A stretch of DNA of 64,000 bases from Serratia plymuthica (lineage in GTDB: Bacteria > Pseudomonadota > Gammaproteobacteria > Enterobacterales > Enterobacteriaceae): NCBI RefSeq assembly GCF_018336935.1, contig NZ_CP068771.1:3348001-3412000 (forward strand), written 5' to 3'. The notes under the pieces were generated by a model. It was not told where the DNA came from, made no database searches, and saw only the letters and a program-made list of their open reading frames with translations. Below, one piece after another: positions 12,111 to 22,248 of this stretch; the first letter of the stretch is position 1, and each line of letters opens with the position of its first letter. The position numbers were made by a program, and so were the translations under genes.

Positions 12111-12154
12111 CGGTTAACCGCAGGCATACCTGCGAATTGGGCGTTCACACGCCC
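12111..12154 (-). repeat. Three consecutive short inverted repeats between wzzE and wecB
   Basis: The only sizeable gap in the front part of the wec operon holds CGGTTAACCG (12111-12120), arms CGCAGG/CCTGCG (12119-12134) and arms GGGCGT/ACGCCC (12139-12154). The last two could fold as stem-loops in the mRNA. No U-tract follows, so this is not an obvious terminator; it may be a processing or stability element. Confidence 0.5.
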
Positions 12155-12177
12155 ATAAGCGAATTATTATATTATTT

Positions 12178-13230
12178 TTAATTACGCGGGCGGCGCACCA
12201 GGGCAATACCTGCGCCAACCAAAGCGCCCATCGCGCCCCACATGATCAACCAGAATATCCGCCGCGGGCTGTCACGTTTTACCGGTTCTTCCGGGGTCCG
12301 CAAATAGCGGTAAGTCTGAAATTTCTCGTCCAGGGTCGGACCCACATTCAATGTCGACAGCATCGCACGATTTTGATCGTAATCCAGATCGTAGGTTGGC
12401 CCTGAAGCCTGCAACCCTTCCAGACGCGCCTGCAACATAGGTTTCCCCAGCAGGAACAGATCGGAATCCGGCAATTGTTCGGCCGGCGTATCGGTTTGAG
12501 TCCGGCTGATGCCCTGCGTATCGGCAATTTTCAGCGCCTGCTCGATCGTGTTCAGCTCGCGCTTGTAAACCGCGTCCGCCACCGCCTCCTGACGTTTCAC
12601 CTGCGCCTTCATCGACGTCGTGCGGGCAGCCCATGCGCCCTGGATTTCTTCATTCAGGTGTTGAGCTGCGCGATGGCTGGCGAATGCCACGTACTGGCGC
12701 AGCAGATGATTGGCGTCCGCCGCCGTTTCCGCCGTCAATTTCACGCCATCGTTCGGCACTTTTTTGTCATCGCGCGGCGTAAACTGAACGTTGTTAATCA
12801 GTTCATCAAGCAATGCCGCATCGGCGCGGGCATCACCTTCCTGGCGCTGTTTGTAATAATCGCTCTGCAGCCAGAAATCGCGACGCGTATCGTATGCCGC
12901 CAACTGCATAATGAATTCATTATAGGCTTCGTCAGCAATGCCCGGCTGCTCGGCAGAGACCGCCGGCAGCGTACGCACATCCAGATTTCGCAGGAACTGC
13001 TGCTGGGAATAATAGCCTCCCAGTGCATTCACGGTCGGCCGATCGGTAATCGCCGCCGCACTCCATTCCTGTTTCACCAGGTAGGATACGGCCAGCGCAA
13101 CCACCGCGAACAATGCCGCCATGCCGATAATCCATTGCTTGCCGCGCCACAGGGTACAGCACAAGCCGCGGATATCGAGTTCGTTATCCACTGCCGGGAT
13201 ATTCTTGTCAGACGTTGTTTCTGGATTCAT
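12178..13230 (-). CDS. wzzE: WzzE, ECA chain-length regulator
   Basis: Inner-membrane polysaccharide co-polymerase that sets ECA chain length with WzyE. It has 350 residues, with one transmembrane segment near residues 35-55, a long periplasmic alpha-helical domain, and a second near the C-terminus after the Pro-rich TPEEPVKRDSPRR. The stretch ITDRPTVNALGGYYSQQQFLRNLD is near-identical to E. coli. I use the ATG at 13230; a GTG directly upstream (13233) is also possible. It starts 20 bp after wecA. Confidence 0.95.
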   Translation of the reverse strand: MNPETTSDKNIPAVDNELDIRGLCCTLWRGKQWIIGMAALFAVVALAVSYLVKQEWSAAAITDRPTVNALGGYYSQQQFLRNLDVRTLPAVSAEQPGIADEAYNEFIMQLAAYDTRRDFWLQSDYYKQRQEGDARADAALLDELINNVQFTPRDDKKVPNDGVKLTAETAADANHLLRQYVAFASHRAAQHLNEEIQGAWAARTTSMKAQVKRQEAVADAVYKRELNTIEQALKIADTQGISRTQTDTPAEQLPDSDLFLLGKPMLQARLEGLQASGPTYDLDYDQNRAMLSTLNVGPTLDEKFQTYRYLRTPEEPVKRDSPRRIFWLIMWGAMGALVGAGIALVRRPRN

Positions 13231-13250
13231 CACTGCCCAAAAGCCTCTGG

Positions 13251-14348
13251 TTAAGATACTTGCTTATTGTCGGTCGAACGCCGTAAGCGGCGCTTGATAC
13301 GCTTAATGTAACGTGCAACGCGCCAGGCGCGTTTGATGCAATAACCGTACAAAAAGAAAGCAAGCAAGAATAATGCCAACATTACCCATTCAGGAACAAA
13401 AGTAAGACGCTCGCCAAGCACGCCAATCGCCGCCAGCAGCGCTGCCGCCAGGGTAATCAGTACGAAAGCCTGCCGCGGCGTAAAGCCTGCGCGCATAATC
13501 AGATGGTGAATGTGTTGACGATCGGGGGAGAAGGGGCTCATCCCCTTGCGTAAGCGACGGTACATGATCGCAATCATGTCCATCAGCGGAATAGCGATAA
13601 TCCACAGGGCGGTAACCGGATTGATGGAGTGAACCTTACCCTGCGAGCTTTGCAACAACAGCCAGATGGCGGTGAAGCCGATCAGCGTACTGCCTGCATC
13701 CCCCATGAATACCTTATACCGCCGGCCAAGAATGCCGAGGTTAAGCAGGATATAGGGAACGATGGTGGCGATCATCGCGAAGCACCAGAAAGCCAACTCA
13801 GAATGGCCGCTCAGATACAGCAGGACACCCAGCGCACCGAAAGAAACGCATGAAAGCCCACCCAACAGACCGTCAATGCCGTCCACCATGTTAAAGGCGT
13901 TGATGGCGGCCCAAACGGCAAACAGCGTGACCAGATAGCCGAAAGGCCCCAACTGCATTTCCCAGTCACCCAGCACGTGGCCGAAACTGCGCAGATAGAG
14001 ACCGGCGAAAACCATCATCGCGATGCCAACCAACGCCTGAACCAGAGCACGAATTTTCACGCTGATATCGAAACGATCGTCGAGAGCACCAACGAACACC
14101 AATATACCCGCACAGGTCAGGTAAAGTTTACCGTGCGCAATCGTTTGGTCAGAGATAAGGAAGGCAAAGCACAGCCCGGCATAAACGGAAATACCGCCGA
14201 CCAGAGGAATTAACCCCTGATGACGCTTACGGTAATTAGGTTTATCAACCAGACCAATACGTTTTGCTGCTTTACGGGCAACAAAGAGAAACGCCAAAGA
14301 AAACAGGAAAACAAATAGAATTTCAGTACTCATAGTGAGTAAGTTCAC
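13251..14348 (-). CDS. wecA: WecA, UDP-GlcNAc:undecaprenyl-P GlcNAc-1-P transferase
   Basis: Polytopic inner-membrane enzyme starting ECA (and often O-antigen) synthesis by making GlcNAc-PP-undecaprenol. It has 365 residues with about eleven membrane segments. The Mg2+/catalytic motifs are GALDDRFD, NAFNMVDGIDGL and DRQHIHHLIMRAG. I chose the GTG at 14348, giving (M)NLLTMSTEI as in E. coli MNLLTVSTD; a longer ATG-started frame from 14387 adds 13 residues without family support. It is the first gene of the wec operon. Confidence 0.95.
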   Translation of the reverse strand: MNLLTMSTEILFVFLFSLAFLFVARKAAKRIGLVDKPNYRKRHQGLIPLVGGISVYAGLCFAFLISDQTIAHGKLYLTCAGILVFVGALDDRFDISVKIRALVQALVGIAMMVFAGLYLRSFGHVLGDWEMQLGPFGYLVTLFAVWAAINAFNMVDGIDGLLGGLSCVSFGALGVLLYLSGHSELAFWCFAMIATIVPYILLNLGILGRRYKVFMGDAGSTLIGFTAIWLLLQSSQGKVHSINPVTALWIIAIPLMDMIAIMYRRLRKGMSPFSPDRQHIHHLIMRAGFTPRQAFVLITLAAALLAAIGVLGERLTFVPEWVMLALFLLAFFLYGYCIKRAWRVARYIKRIKRRLRRSTDNKQVS

Positions 14349-14594
14349 AGTTAACAGATCTCTGTAGAAGATAAGGCAGCTTAACACGGGCGACAGGTTG
14401 CGCCATGGGATCCCGCTACCTTTCAGTCATTTCCTATGACAACAGCCATTCATTCTTACGCCAATGTGTGTGCCCGCCGTTTAGACAGCAACAAAGCGCG
14501 AGCGGCAAAGCGCCGACCGCAAATAAGATGAATTCTCAGTAAGTCACAAAAAACTTACATTTCCATTTCTGTTACTTATCGTATCCGCCAAATG
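14349..14594 (-). promoter_or_regulatory. Leader/promoter region of the wec operon
   Basis: This is the gap between the rho terminator and wecA. The wec promoter is expected here from E. coli. Several weak boxes are visible, for example TTGTGA followed 17 nt later by TTATTT on the minus strand near 14525-14555, but none is convincing. No small gene is supported. Confidence 0.4.
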
Positions 14595-14595
14595 C

Positions 14596-14623
14596 AAAAA
14601 ACGCCACGGCTAGGCGTGGCGTT
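14596..14623 (-). terminator. Rho gene terminator
   Basis: On the minus strand a 9-bp stem (arms AACGCCACG and CGTGGCGTT) with a 6-nt loop is followed by TTTTTT. It lies 37 bp after the rho stop and separates rho from the wec operon. Confidence 0.85.
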
Positions 14624-14659
14624 CTCTGAATTTTTTACTCAATTATGAGCGCGTCGTCA

Positions 14660-15919
14660 TTATGAGCGCTTCATCATATCGAAGAATTCATCATTGGTCT
14701 TGGTCATGGCCAACTTGTTAATGAGGAACTCCATCGCATCAATCTCGCCCATTGGGTGAATGATTTTACGCAGGATCCACATTTTTTGCAGTTCTTCAGA
14801 CGTGGTGAGCAACTCTTCTTTACGGGTACCGGAGCGGTTGTAGTCGATCGCAGGGAATACGCGCTTCTCGGCGATTTTGCGCGCCAGATGCAATTCCATG
14901 TTGCCGGTACCTTTAAACTCTTCGTAGATAACCTCGTCCATTTTGGAACCGGTATCGACCAGCGCGGTAGCGATGATGGTCAGGCTGCCGCCCTCTTCAA
15001 CGTTACGTGCCGCACCGAAGAAACGCTTAGGACGATGCAGGGCATTGGCATCCACACCACCGGTCAGTACTTTGCCGGAAGCCGGCACAACGGTGTTGTA
15101 GGCACGTGCCAAACGGGTGATGGAGTCAAGAAGGATGATAACGTCTTTCTTGTGCTCAACCAGGCGCTTGGCCTTTTCGATCACCATTTCCGCAACCTGG
15201 ACGTGACGGGAAGCCGGCTCGTCAAAGGTAGAGGCGATGACTTCGCCCTTCACCAGACGCTGCATCTCGGTCACTTCTTCCGGACGCTCGTCGATCAGCA
15301 GTACCATCAGCACGCAGTCGGGATGGTTGTAAGCGATGCTCTGCGCAATGTTCTGCAGCAGCATGGTTTTACCGGCTTTCGGTGGAGCGACAATCAGGCC
15401 ACGCTGACCACGGCCAATCGGAGAAGCCAGGTCCAGCACGCGTGCCGTCAGGTCTTCGGTTGAACCGTTGCCACGTTCCATCCGCAGACGGGAGTTGGCA
15501 TGCAGCGGGGTTAAGTTCTCGAACAGGATCTTGCTGCGGGCGTTTTCCGGTTTGTCGTAGTTGACTTCATTAACTTTCAACAGGGCAAAATAGCGCTCGC
15601 CTTCTTTTGGCGGACGAATCTTACCGGAAACGGAGTCACCTGTACGGAGGTTGAAACGGCGGATTTGGCTAGGGGATACGTAGATGTCGTCGGGGCCTGC
15701 AAGGTAGGAACTGTCTCCAGAGCGGAGGAAACCAAATCCATCCTGCAATATCTCCAACACGCCATCGCCGAAGATATCTTCTCCACTTTTCGCATGTTGC
15801 TTAAGGATGGAGAAGATAATGTCCTGCTTGCGCATACGGGCAAGGTTTTCCAGCCCCATATTTTCGCCGAGAGTAATCAGCTCAGAAACCGGCGTATTCT
15901 TTAATTCGGTAAGATTCAT
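14660..15919 (-). CDS. rho: Transcription termination factor Rho
   Basis: Hexameric RNA-dependent ATPase/helicase that ends transcription at C-rich rut sites. It has 419 residues, as in E. coli. The N-terminal RNA-binding domain ([15 protein letters not shown], then the cold-shock fold with DGFGFLRS) precedes the ATPase core with Walker A APPKAGKT and Walker [13 protein letters not shown] long leader lies upstream; in E. coli rho is autoregulated by attenuation there. Confidence 0.98.
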   Translation of the reverse strand: MNLTELKNTPVSELITLGENMGLENLARMRKQDIIFSILKQHAKSGEDIFGDGVLEILQDGFGFLRSGDSSYLAGPDDIYVSPSQIRRFNLRTGDSVSGKIRPPKEGERYFALLKVNEVNYDKPENARSKILFENLTPLHANSRLRMERGNGSTEDLTARVLDLASPIGRGQRGLIVAPPKAGKTMLLQNIAQSIAYNHPDCVLMVLLIDERPEEVTEMQRLVKGEVIASTFDEPASRHVQVAEMVIEKAKRLVEHKKDVIILLDSITRLARAYNTVVPASGKVLTGGVDANALHRPKRFFGAARNVEEGGSLTIIATALVDTGSKMDEVIYEEFKGTGNMELHLARKIAEKRVFPAIDYNRSGTRKEELLTTSEELQKMWILRKIIHPMGEIDAMEFLINKLAMTKTNDEFFDMMKRS

Positions 15920-16027
15920 AGTGGTGGGTTCTTAAACTCGGGGTGTGTCTCGAACTGCTATCGTGAATGGTATGGCAGCGTGATACGTGCCTGTTTACTG
16001 GACGTTCGACCACCGGGCGCTGAGCTG

Positions 16028-16063
16028 TCACGGTAAGAAATGGCTTACAAGAGACGCGCGCAT
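16028..16063 (-). CDS. Possible rho leader peptide (11 codons)
   Basis: A minus-strand ATG opens an 11-residue frame, MRASLVSHFLP, in the position expected for the rhoL leader ORF. It shares MR and little else with the 33-residue E. coli RhoL as I recall it, and no strong ribosome site precedes it. It may be chance. Confidence 0.2.
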   Translation of the reverse strand: MRASLVSHFLP

Positions 16064-16256
16064 TGACGGTTTAAGATCGAAGGTACCTTAAAATTGATTT
16101 TGCAAAACCTTTTGACTGCTAAAACGCGGGTTGAGTTCATTTTACTGTCAACACCAGCGGTTCAGCACAGAGTATAGCTTTAGATTCAAACTCTTTAGAT
16201 TTAAAACTTCGGGCAAGTTCTATATGCAGTGTGGCTAAACTTAACACGCTTATTGG

Positions 16257-16297
16257 CAGGCGTCTAGCGGTGAATTTAAATCCCCGCCAGACGCCTG
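16257..16297 (-). terminator. Stem-loop 3' of trxA
   Basis: A 14-bp stem with arms CAGGCGTCT(A/G)GCGG, containing one G-T wobble on the minus strand, and an A/T-rich 13-nt loop lies about 80 bp after trxA. No U-tract follows directly, so it may be a weak or Rho-assisted terminator or an mRNA 3' stabiliser. Confidence 0.5.
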
Positions 16298-16375
16298 AAT
16301 ATCCCCATTGCCTCTGAAGCTACAGCCTGATTGGCTACGGCTTTGATCCCACAGGATATAGGGCGTTACGCCCGA

Positions 16376-16702
16376 TTACAGATTCGCGTTAAGGAAGTCT
16401 TTGAGCTGGCCTTTGGACAGCGCACCCACCTTGGTCGCAGCCACTTCACCGTTTTTGAACAGCAACAGCGTCGGGATACCGCGGATACCGTACTTGGGGG
16501 CGGTTGCCGGATTTTGGTCGATATTCAGCTTGGTGATGGTCAACTTGCCTTCGAACTCAACGGCAATTTCATCCAGGATCGGAGCAATCATCTTGCACGG
16601 CCCACACCATTCAGCCCAGAAATCGACCAGGATTGGCCCTTCAGCTTTTAGCACGTCGGTGTCGAAGCTGCTGTCAGTCAGGTGAATAATTTTATCGCTC
16701 AT
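16376..16702 (-). CDS. trxA: Thioredoxin 1
   Basis: Cytoplasmic dithiol oxidoreductase that reduces protein disulfides and is itself reduced by thioredoxin reductase. It has 108 residues. The active site WCGPC is at residues 32-36 in [11 protein letters not shown], and the cis-proline lies in RGIPTLLLF. The start follows GGAG. It is divergent from rhlB across 131 bp, the usual enterobacterial arrangement. Confidence 0.98.
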   Translation of the reverse strand: MSDKIIHLTDSSFDTDVLKAEGPILVDFWAEWCGPCKMIAPILDEIAVEFEGKLTITKLNIDQNPATAPKYGIRGIPTLLLFKNGEVAATKVGALSKGQLKDFLNANL

Positions 16703-16833
16703 GTTCTACTCCACAGGATTATGCCTACCTTGTTGGTGTAGCATTAACCAACCTAAGGTGATTTTATTTCACCGCGTTTATTTCAACGGATGTGCTTTCG
16801 TAAAGCAATAGTTAGCTGATATTCTACCACACT

Positions 16834-18123
16834 ATGAGCAAAACACACTTGACCGAACAGAAGTTTTCCGACTTCGCCCTGCACCCGTTAGTCCTTGAAG
16901 CCCTTGAAAAAAAAGGGTTTCACCATTGCACGCCTATCCAGGCGTTAGCATTGCCGCTCACGCTCTCCGGGCGTGACGTTGCAGGTCAGGCGCAAACCGG
17001 TACCGGAAAGACGCTGGCATTTTTAGCGTCTACTTTTCACTATTTGCTTTCTAACCCGGCGAAACAGGATCGCCAGACCAACCAGCCGCGCGCCTTGATC
17101 ATGGCGCCAACGCGTGAACTGGCGGTGCAGATCCACTCCGATGCGGAAGCCCTCTCCCAATCCACCGGCCTGAAACTGGGTCTGGCGTACGGCGGCGACG
17201 GTTACGACAAGCAGCTGAAAGTGCTGGAAAGCGGCGTGGATATCCTGGTGGGCACCACAGGTCGTTTAATCGATTACGCCAAACAGAACTACATCGATCT
17301 GGGCGCGATCCAGGTTGTGGTGCTGGATGAAGCCGATCGCATGTACGATCTTGGCTTTATCAAAGACATTCGCTGGCTGTTCCGCCGCATGCCTGCGGTC
17401 GATCAACGCCTGAACATGCTGTTCTCCGCCACTCTGTCCTATCGCGTACGCGAACTGGCTTTCGAGCAGATGAACAACGCCGAATATGTTGAAGTGGAAC
17501 CGGAACAGAAAACCGGCCATCGCATCAAAGAAGAACTGTTCTACCCGTCCAACGAAGAAAAGATGCGCCTGCTGCAGACGCTGATCGAAGAAGAGTGGCC
17601 GGACCGCTGCATCATTTTCGCCAACACCAAGCATCGCTGTGAAGACGTCTGGGGCCATTTGGCGGCCGACGGCCACCGCGTAGGCCTGCTGACCGGCGAT
17701 GTGGCGCAGAAAAAACGCCTGCGTATTCTGGAAGACTTCACCAAAGGCAACCTCGATATTCTGGTCGCCACCGACGTCGCCGCCCGCGGCCTGCATATCC
17801 CGTTGGTCACGCATGTGTTCAACTACGATCTGCCTGACGACTGCGAAGACTATGTTCACCGTATCGGTCGTACCGGCCGTGCCGGCGAAAGCGGCCATTC
17901 CATCAGCCTGGCCTGTGAAGAGTACGCACTCAACCTGCCGGCGATCGAAACCTATACCGGCCACAGCATTCCGGTGAGCAAGTACAACAGCGACGCGTTG
18001 CTGACTGACCTGCCTGCGCCGAAACGCCTTGCCCGTCCACGCGGTGGCAACGGCCCACGCCGTAATTCCGCGCCGCGTCGTGGCGGCGGTGCACCACGCA
18101 ATAACCGTAAACGTCCAGGCTGA
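16834..18123 (+). CDS. rhlB: RhlB, DEAD-box RNA helicase of the degradosome
   Basis: ATP-dependent RNA helicase that unwinds structured RNA for RNase E and PNPase. It has 429 residues. Motifs run in order: Q motif (GFHHCTPIQ), AQTGTGKT (Walker A), PTRELA, VLDEADR (DEAD), FSATLS (SAT), [11 protein letters not shown] and [11 protein letters not shown] basic Arg/Gly-rich tail of about 30 residues follows. No good ribosome site precedes the ATG. gppA starts 5 bp downstream, so the two are probably cotranscribed. Confidence 0.97.
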   Translation: MSKTHLTEQKFSDFALHPLVLEALEKKGFHHCTPIQALALPLTLSGRDVAGQAQTGTGKTLAFLASTFHYLLSNPAKQDRQTNQPRALIMAPTRELAVQIHSDAEALSQSTGLKLGLAYGGDGYDKQLKVLESGVDILVGTTGRLIDYAKQNYIDLGAIQVVVLDEADRMYDLGFIKDIRWLFRRMPAVDQRLNMLFSATLSYRVRELAFEQMNNAEYVEVEPEQKTGHRIKEELFYPSNEEKMRLLQTLIEEEWPDRCIIFANTKHRCEDVWGHLAADGHRVGLLTGDVAQKKRLRILEDFTKGNLDILVATDVAARGLHIPLVTHVFNYDLPDDCEDYVHRIGRTGRAGESGHSISLACEEYALNLPAIETYTGHSIPVSKYNSDALLTDLPAPKRLARPRGGNGPRRNSAPRRGGGAPRNNRKRPG

Positions 18124-18128
18124 TAACC

Positions 18129-19625
18129 ATGCTCAGTTCCAGCACGCTCTATGCCGCTATCGACCTCGGCTCCAACAGCTTCCACATGCTGGTGGTACGG
18201 GAAGTGGCCGGCAGCATTCAGACCCTGGCGCGCATCAAGCGTAAAGTGCGTCTGGCGGCCGGGCTGGATCAGCACAATCACCTGTCGCATGACGCCATGC
18301 AGCGCGGTTGGCAATGCCTGAAGCTGTTCTCCGAACGCTTGCAGGACATCCCCCGCGCCCAGATCCGTGTGGTCGCTACGGCCACGCTGCGTCTGGCGTC
18401 AAATGCCGATGAATTCCTGCAGACCGCCGAGCAAATTCTCGGTTGCCCGATCCAGGTGATCAGCGGCGAGGAAGAAGCGCGCCTGATTTATCATGGCGTT
18501 GCCCATACCACCGGTGGGCCGGACCAGCGTTTGGTGGTCGATATCGGCGGTGGCAGCACCGAGTTGGTCACCGGCACCGGCGCTCAGGCTGCCCAGCTAT
18601 ACAGCCTGTCCATGGGCTGTGTCACCTGGCTGGAGCGTTTCTTTAGCGATCGCAATCTGGGGCAGGATAATTTCGAACGCGCCGAACAGGCCGCACGCGA
18701 AATGGTGCGCCCTATCGCACCGCATCTGCGTCAGCACGGCTGGCAAATCTGCGTCGGCGCTTCCGGCACCGTACAGGCGTTGCAGGAAATCATGGTGGCG
18801 CAGGGCATGGATGAGCGCATCACCCTGTCCAAGCTGCGTCAGTTGAAACAGCGCGCCATTCAATGCGGCAAGCTGGAAGAGTTGGAAATCGAGGGCTTGA
18901 CGCTGGAACGCGCACTGGTGTTTCCAAGCGGGCTGTCGATCCTGCTGGCGATTTTCCAGGAGCTGGGCATTGAAAGCATGATGCTGGCCGGCGGCGCGCT
19001 ACGCGAAGGACTGGTCTACGGCATGCTGCATCTGCCGGTTGAACAGGATATCCGCAGCCGCACCATTCGCAATCTGCAACGGCGCTACCTGTTGGATACC
19101 GAACAGGCCGAGCGAGTCAGCCAGTTGGCTGCCAACTTCTCGCAGCAGGTGAGCAACGAGTGGCAGTTGGACGCGCGATGTCGCGAGTTATTGCACAGCG
19201 CCTGCCTGATCCACGAAATCGGCCTCAGCGTTGATTTCAAGCAGGCGCCACAACACGCCGCCTACCTGATCCGCCATCTGGATTTGCCCGGCTTCACGCC
19301 GGCGCAAAAAAAGCTGTTGGCTACGCTATTGCAAAACCAGAGCAACACTATCGATCTGCCGCTGCTGAGCCAGCAAAACGCCCTGCCGCCGCGTATGGCG
19401 CAACGTCTATGCCGCCTTTTGCGGCTGGCCATCATTTTTGCCAGCCGGCGCCGCGACGACACGCTGCCTGCGGTGCGCCTGCGTGCCAATAACGACGACG
19501 AGCTGACGGTGATCCTGCCGTCGGGCTGGCTGGAGCAGCACCCGCTACGTGCAGAGGCACTGGATCAGGAAAGCCACTGGCAAAGCTATGTGCACTGGCC
19601 GCTGATGCTGGAAGAACAACGTTAA
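18129..19625 (+). CDS. gppA: GppA, pppGpp 5'-phosphohydrolase/exopolyphosphatase
   Basis: Converts pppGpp to ppGpp in the stringent response and can degrade polyphosphate. It has 498 residues of the Ppx/GppA family. The actin-like ATPase fold shows [17 protein letters not shown] near the N-terminus, [15 protein letters not shown] and [12 protein letters not shown]; an HD-like C-terminal region contains [15 protein letters not shown]. It follows rhlB. Two near-identical hairpins and an unusual repeat lie after its stop. Confidence 0.97.
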   Translation: MLSSSTLYAAIDLGSNSFHMLVVREVAGSIQTLARIKRKVRLAAGLDQHNHLSHDAMQRGWQCLKLFSERLQDIPRAQIRVVATATLRLASNADEFLQTAEQILGCPIQVISGEEEARLIYHGVAHTTGGPDQRLVVDIGGGSTELVTGTGAQAAQLYSLSMGCVTWLERFFSDRNLGQDNFERAEQAAREMVRPIAPHLRQHGWQICVGASGTVQALQEIMVAQGMDERITLSKLRQLKQRAIQCGKLEELEIEGLTLERALVFPSGLSILLAIFQELGIESMMLAGGALREGLVYGMLHLPVEQDIRSRTIRNLQRRYLLDTEQAERVSQLAANFSQQVSNEWQLDARCRELLHSACLIHEIGLSVDFKQAPQHAAYLIRHLDLPGFTPAQKKLLATLLQNQSNTIDLPLLSQQNALPPRMAQRLCRLLRLAIIFASRRRDDTLPAVRLRANNDDELTVILPSGWLEQHPLRAEALDQESHWQSYVHWPLMLEEQR

Positions 19626-19633
19626 TATGACAA

Positions 19634-19651
19634 GGGCGCCAAGCGCTCTTT
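19634..19651 (+). terminator. Terminator-like hairpin after gppA, copy 1
   Basis: Arms GGGCGC and GCGCTC around CAA, then TTTC, begin 9 nt after the gppA stop. The 18-nt sequence nearly repeats the hairpin at 19786, but the U-tract is cut short where the intergenic element begins. Confidence 0.55.
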
Positions 19652-19783
19652 CAGACTGCTGACAAAGCCCGTTATTAGGGAGAGCGTGCCGAAGGGGTCG
19701 TAACGGCCTTGGCCGTCGGAGCGCCCCTCGGTGCGCTAGGCCCGGGTATCTCGGGTTCAAAGACCACTTTGTCATCAAACTCC
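19652..19783. repeat. Palindrome-rich intergenic element between gppA and rep (MITE-like)
   Basis: About 130 bp of GC-rich sequence bounded by imperfect terminal inverted repeats: GACTGCTGACAAAG at the left, and GTTTGATGACAAAG when the right end is read on the minus strand. Inside are several hairpins: ACGGCC/GGCCGT with a 2-nt loop, AGCGC/GCGCT, CCCGGG..CGGG and AAAG/CTTT. It lies between two copies of the same terminator hairpin, as if inserted into or beside one. A short open frame across it looks incidental. It resembles non-autonomous intergenic repeats, but only one copy is in the window, so repeat status is inferred. Confidence 0.5.
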
Positions 19784-19785
19784 AG

Positions 19786-19810
19786 GGGCGCCAAGCGCCC
19801 TTTCTTTTTA
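19786..19810 (+). terminator. Terminator after gppA, copy 2
   Basis: Perfect arms GGGCGC/GCGCCC around CAA, followed by TTTCTTTTTA. This is a good intrinsic terminator for rhlB-gppA and overlaps the convergent rep stop codon. Confidence 0.75.
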
Positions 19811-21832
19811 GCCTTCACCTTTGGCTTTGGCCAGCTGCGCGCGAATATTGGCCAAATGGCTCTGCCCTTTTTGCATCCGCTCCTGCGGGCTGACCACCTT
19901 ACGCTCGCTTTCCCACGCCAGATCATCCTGCGGCAGTTCCAGCAAGAAACGGCTCGGTTCCGGTCGCACCAGCTCGCCATATTGGCGGCGCTCGCGGCAC
20001 AGAGTGAAAATCAGCTCTTTTTGGGCGCGGGTGATCCCCACATAGGCCAAACGCCGCTCTTCATCGACGTTATCTTCGTCGATGCTGCTCTGATGCGGTA
20101 ATAATCCCTCCTCCATTCCCACCAGGAATACATAAGGGAACTCCAGCCCTTTGGAGGCGTGCAGCGTCATTAATTGAACCTGATCCAGCTCCTCATCGCT
20201 TTCGCCGCGCTCCATCATGTCCCGCAGGGTAAAGCGCGTCACCACCTGGGTCAGCGTCATCGGCTCATCCAGCTCGCTGCCTTCGAGCATTTCCGTCATC
20301 CAGCCAAACAGCGTGTTGACGTTTTTCATGCGCATTTCGGCGGCTTTCGGGCTGGGTGACGTTTCAAACAGCCAGCTTTCATAGTCCACGCCGTGGATCA
20401 GGTCGCGCACCGCAGCCACCGGCTCACGCTCCGCCAGTTGAGCGATACCGTCCAGCCAGTGGGTGAAGCGTTGCAGCGACTCCAGCCCACGGCCGGTCAG
20501 ATGTTGGCTCAGGCCCAGATCGAAACTGGCGCGGAACAGGCTTTTGTTACGCTGATTGGCCCATTCACCCAACTTTTGCAGCGTCGCCGGGCCAATCTCA
20601 CGCTTTGGCGTATTGACGATGCGCAGGAAAGCGCTGTCGTCATCCTGGTTGGTCAGCACGCGCAGATAGGCCAGCAGATCCTTGATTTCCGGCCGCGAGA
20701 AAAACGAGGTGCCGCCGGAAATCTTGTAAGGAATACGGTTCTGCATCAGCATTTTTTCAAACAGCCGCGACTGATGGTTACCGCGATAAAGGATCGCATA
20801 ATCACCGTAATTGGTTTTCTTCACGAAGTGGTGGGCAATCAGTTCCCCCACGACTCGCTCGGCCTCGTGATCCTCGTTATTCGCGGTCACCACTTTCAGC
20901 TCTTCGCCGTAGCCCAGCTCGGAAAACAGCCGTTTTTCAAACACGTGCGGATTATTGGCGATCAGAATATTTGCCGCCTTCAGAATGCGCTCGCTGGAAC
21001 GGTAGTTCTGCTCCAGCTTGATCACCTGCAGCGCCGGGAAATCTTCCTTCAGCAACACCAGATTTTGCGGCCGCGCACCGCGCCAGGAGTAAATCGACTG
21101 GTCGTCGTCCCCGACCACGGTAAAGCGCGCGCGATTGCCCACCAGCAGTTTTACCAGCTCATACTGGCTGGTATTGGTGTCCTGATACTCATCCACCAAC
21201 AGATAACGAATACGGTTTTGCCAACGCTCGCGCACCTCTTCATTACGCTGCAGCAACAGGGTCGGCAGCAGGATCAAATCGTCGAAATCCAGCACGTTAC
21301 ACGCCCTCATATGGGCGTGATACAGGCCGTAGCAATGAGCGAACAGCTTGTCGCGCTCGGAGCGCGCCAGTTCCATCGCCTTTTTGGGATCGACCAGGTC
21401 ATTTTTCCAATTGGAGATAGTGGAAATCAGCTGCGCCACCAGCGTTTTGTCATTCTCCAGCCATTTTTCAGTCAGCTCTTTCAACAACGCCAGCTGATCC
21501 TGATCGTCAAACAGCGAGAAGTTGGACTTCATCTTCAGCGCGGCGTATTCACGCTTGATGATTTCCAGGCCCAGCGTGTGGAAAGTGGAAATCATCAGCC
21601 CGCGCGCTTCTTTGCGCCCCATGGTTTGCGCCACACGCTCTTTCATCTCGCGCGCAGCCTTGTTGGTAAAGGTCACGGCGGCGATATGCCGCGCCTGATA
21701 CCCGCAGTTGTGGATCAGGTGAGCGATTTTATTGGTGATGACGCGCGTCTTGCCGGAACCTGCACCGGCCAGCACCAGGCAAGGCCCGGTAACGAATTCG
21801 ACGGCTTGTTGTTGGCTGGGATTTAATCGCAT
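19808..21832 (-). CDS. rep: Rep, ATP-dependent 3'-5' DNA helicase
   Basis: Superfamily 1A helicase that works with the replisome to clear protein roadblocks and aid fork restart. It has 674 residues against 673 in E. coli. Motifs: GAGSGKTR (Walker A), VDEYQDTN (Walker B), [12 protein letters not shown] (motif III), LEQNYRSS (IV), [15 protein letters not shown] (V) and YVGITRAQ (VI). It is convergent with gppA and divergent from ppiC. Confidence 0.98.
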   Translation of the reverse strand: MRLNPSQQQAVEFVTGPCLVLAGAGSGKTRVITNKIAHLIHNCGYQARHIAAVTFTNKAAREMKERVAQTMGRKEARGLMISTFHTLGLEIIKREYAALKMKSNFSLFDDQDQLALLKELTEKWLENDKTLVAQLISTISNWKNDLVDPKKAMELARSERDKLFAHCYGLYHAHMRACNVLDFDDLILLPTLLLQRNEEVRERWQNRIRYLLVDEYQDTNTSQYELVKLLVGNRARFTVVGDDDQSIYSWRGARPQNLVLLKEDFPALQVIKLEQNYRSSERILKAANILIANNPHVFEKRLFSELGYGEELKVVTANNEDHEAERVVGELIAHHFVKKTNYGDYAILYRGNHQSRLFEKMLMQNRIPYKISGGTSFFSRPEIKDLLAYLRVLTNQDDDSAFLRIVNTPKREIGPATLQKLGEWANQRNKSLFRASFDLGLSQHLTGRGLESLQRFTHWLDGIAQLAEREPVAAVRDLIHGVDYESWLFETSPSPKAAEMRMKNVNTLFGWMTEMLEGSELDEPMTLTQVVTRFTLRDMMERGESDEELDQVQLMTLHASKGLEFPYVFLVGMEEGLLPHQSSIDEDNVDEERRLAYVGITRAQKELIFTLCRERRQYGELVRPEPSRFLLELPQDDLAWESERKVVSPQERMQKGQSHLANIRAQLAKAKGEG

Positions 21833-21940
21833 GGCGCTTTATTGCTCGGCTTTTTCACGTGGAAGGGGATTGTAGCAGAAAGCGCCGATGAGATTTAACG
21901 GGTATACTCGGCGCAATTTCTGTATCGATAAGGCAATACC

Positions 21941-22222
21941 ATGGCAAAGACGGCGTGCGCCCTGCACATTCTGGTAGATAACGAAAAACTGGCCAACGAT
22001 CTGCTGGCCAAGCTGAAGCGCGGCGTCAGCTTCGACACGCTGGCGCGCAAATATTCTAGCTGCCCGTCAAAGCGCAACGGCGGCGCCTTGGGCGAATTCA
22101 ACAAGGGCACCATGGTGGCGGCCTTTGATAAAGCGGTGTTCAGCATCCCGCTGCTGAAGCCTTATGGCCCGGTGAAAACCCAGTTCGGCTACCACATCAT
22201 CAAGGTACTGTACCGCAACTAA
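21941..22222 (+). CDS. ppiC: PpiC, parvulin peptidyl-prolyl isomerase
   Basis: Small cytoplasmic cis-trans prolyl isomerase of 93 residues, essentially one parvulin domain. Family stretches are [29 protein letters not shown] and [18 protein letters not shown], ending exactly like E. coli PpiC. It has its own terminator just after the stop. An overlapping minus-strand frame is its shadow. Confidence 0.96.
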   Translation: MAKTACALHILVDNEKLANDLLAKLKRGVSFDTLARKYSSCPSKRNGGALGEFNKGTMVAAFDKAVFSIPLLKPYGPVKTQFGYHIIKVLYRN

Positions 22223-22248
22223 GGGGGCGAGCCGCCCCCTTGGTTTTT
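22221..22248 (+). terminator. ppiC terminator (overlaps the yhjJ stop)
   Basis: A 9-bp stem, AAGGGGGCG/CGCCCCCTT, with a 3-nt loop is followed by GGTTTTTAC. It overlaps the end of convergent yhjJ and may act in both directions. Confidence 0.85.

Larger units (their letters stand above)
15920..16375 (-). other. Long trxA-rho intergenic region (rho leader)
   Basis: These 456 bp hold no conventional gene. In E. coli the equivalent leader carries the rho promoter, the leader ORF rhoL and attenuation sites. Here I see an 11-codon ORF (16028-16063) and a strong stem-loop next to trxA (16257-16297). A TTGACA box sits near 16147-16152 on the minus strand without a good -10 at the right spacing, so the start site remains unassigned. 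Confidence 0.5.

Noticed and set aside
14349..14594. Specific wec promoter boxes
   Set aside because: Several hexamers match poorly (three of six at -10) and none stands out, so only the region is reported.
19545..19980. Open frames crossing the gppA-rep intergenic element
   Set aside because: They run antisense to gppA or rep or through the palindromic element, and lack start signals and family similarity.
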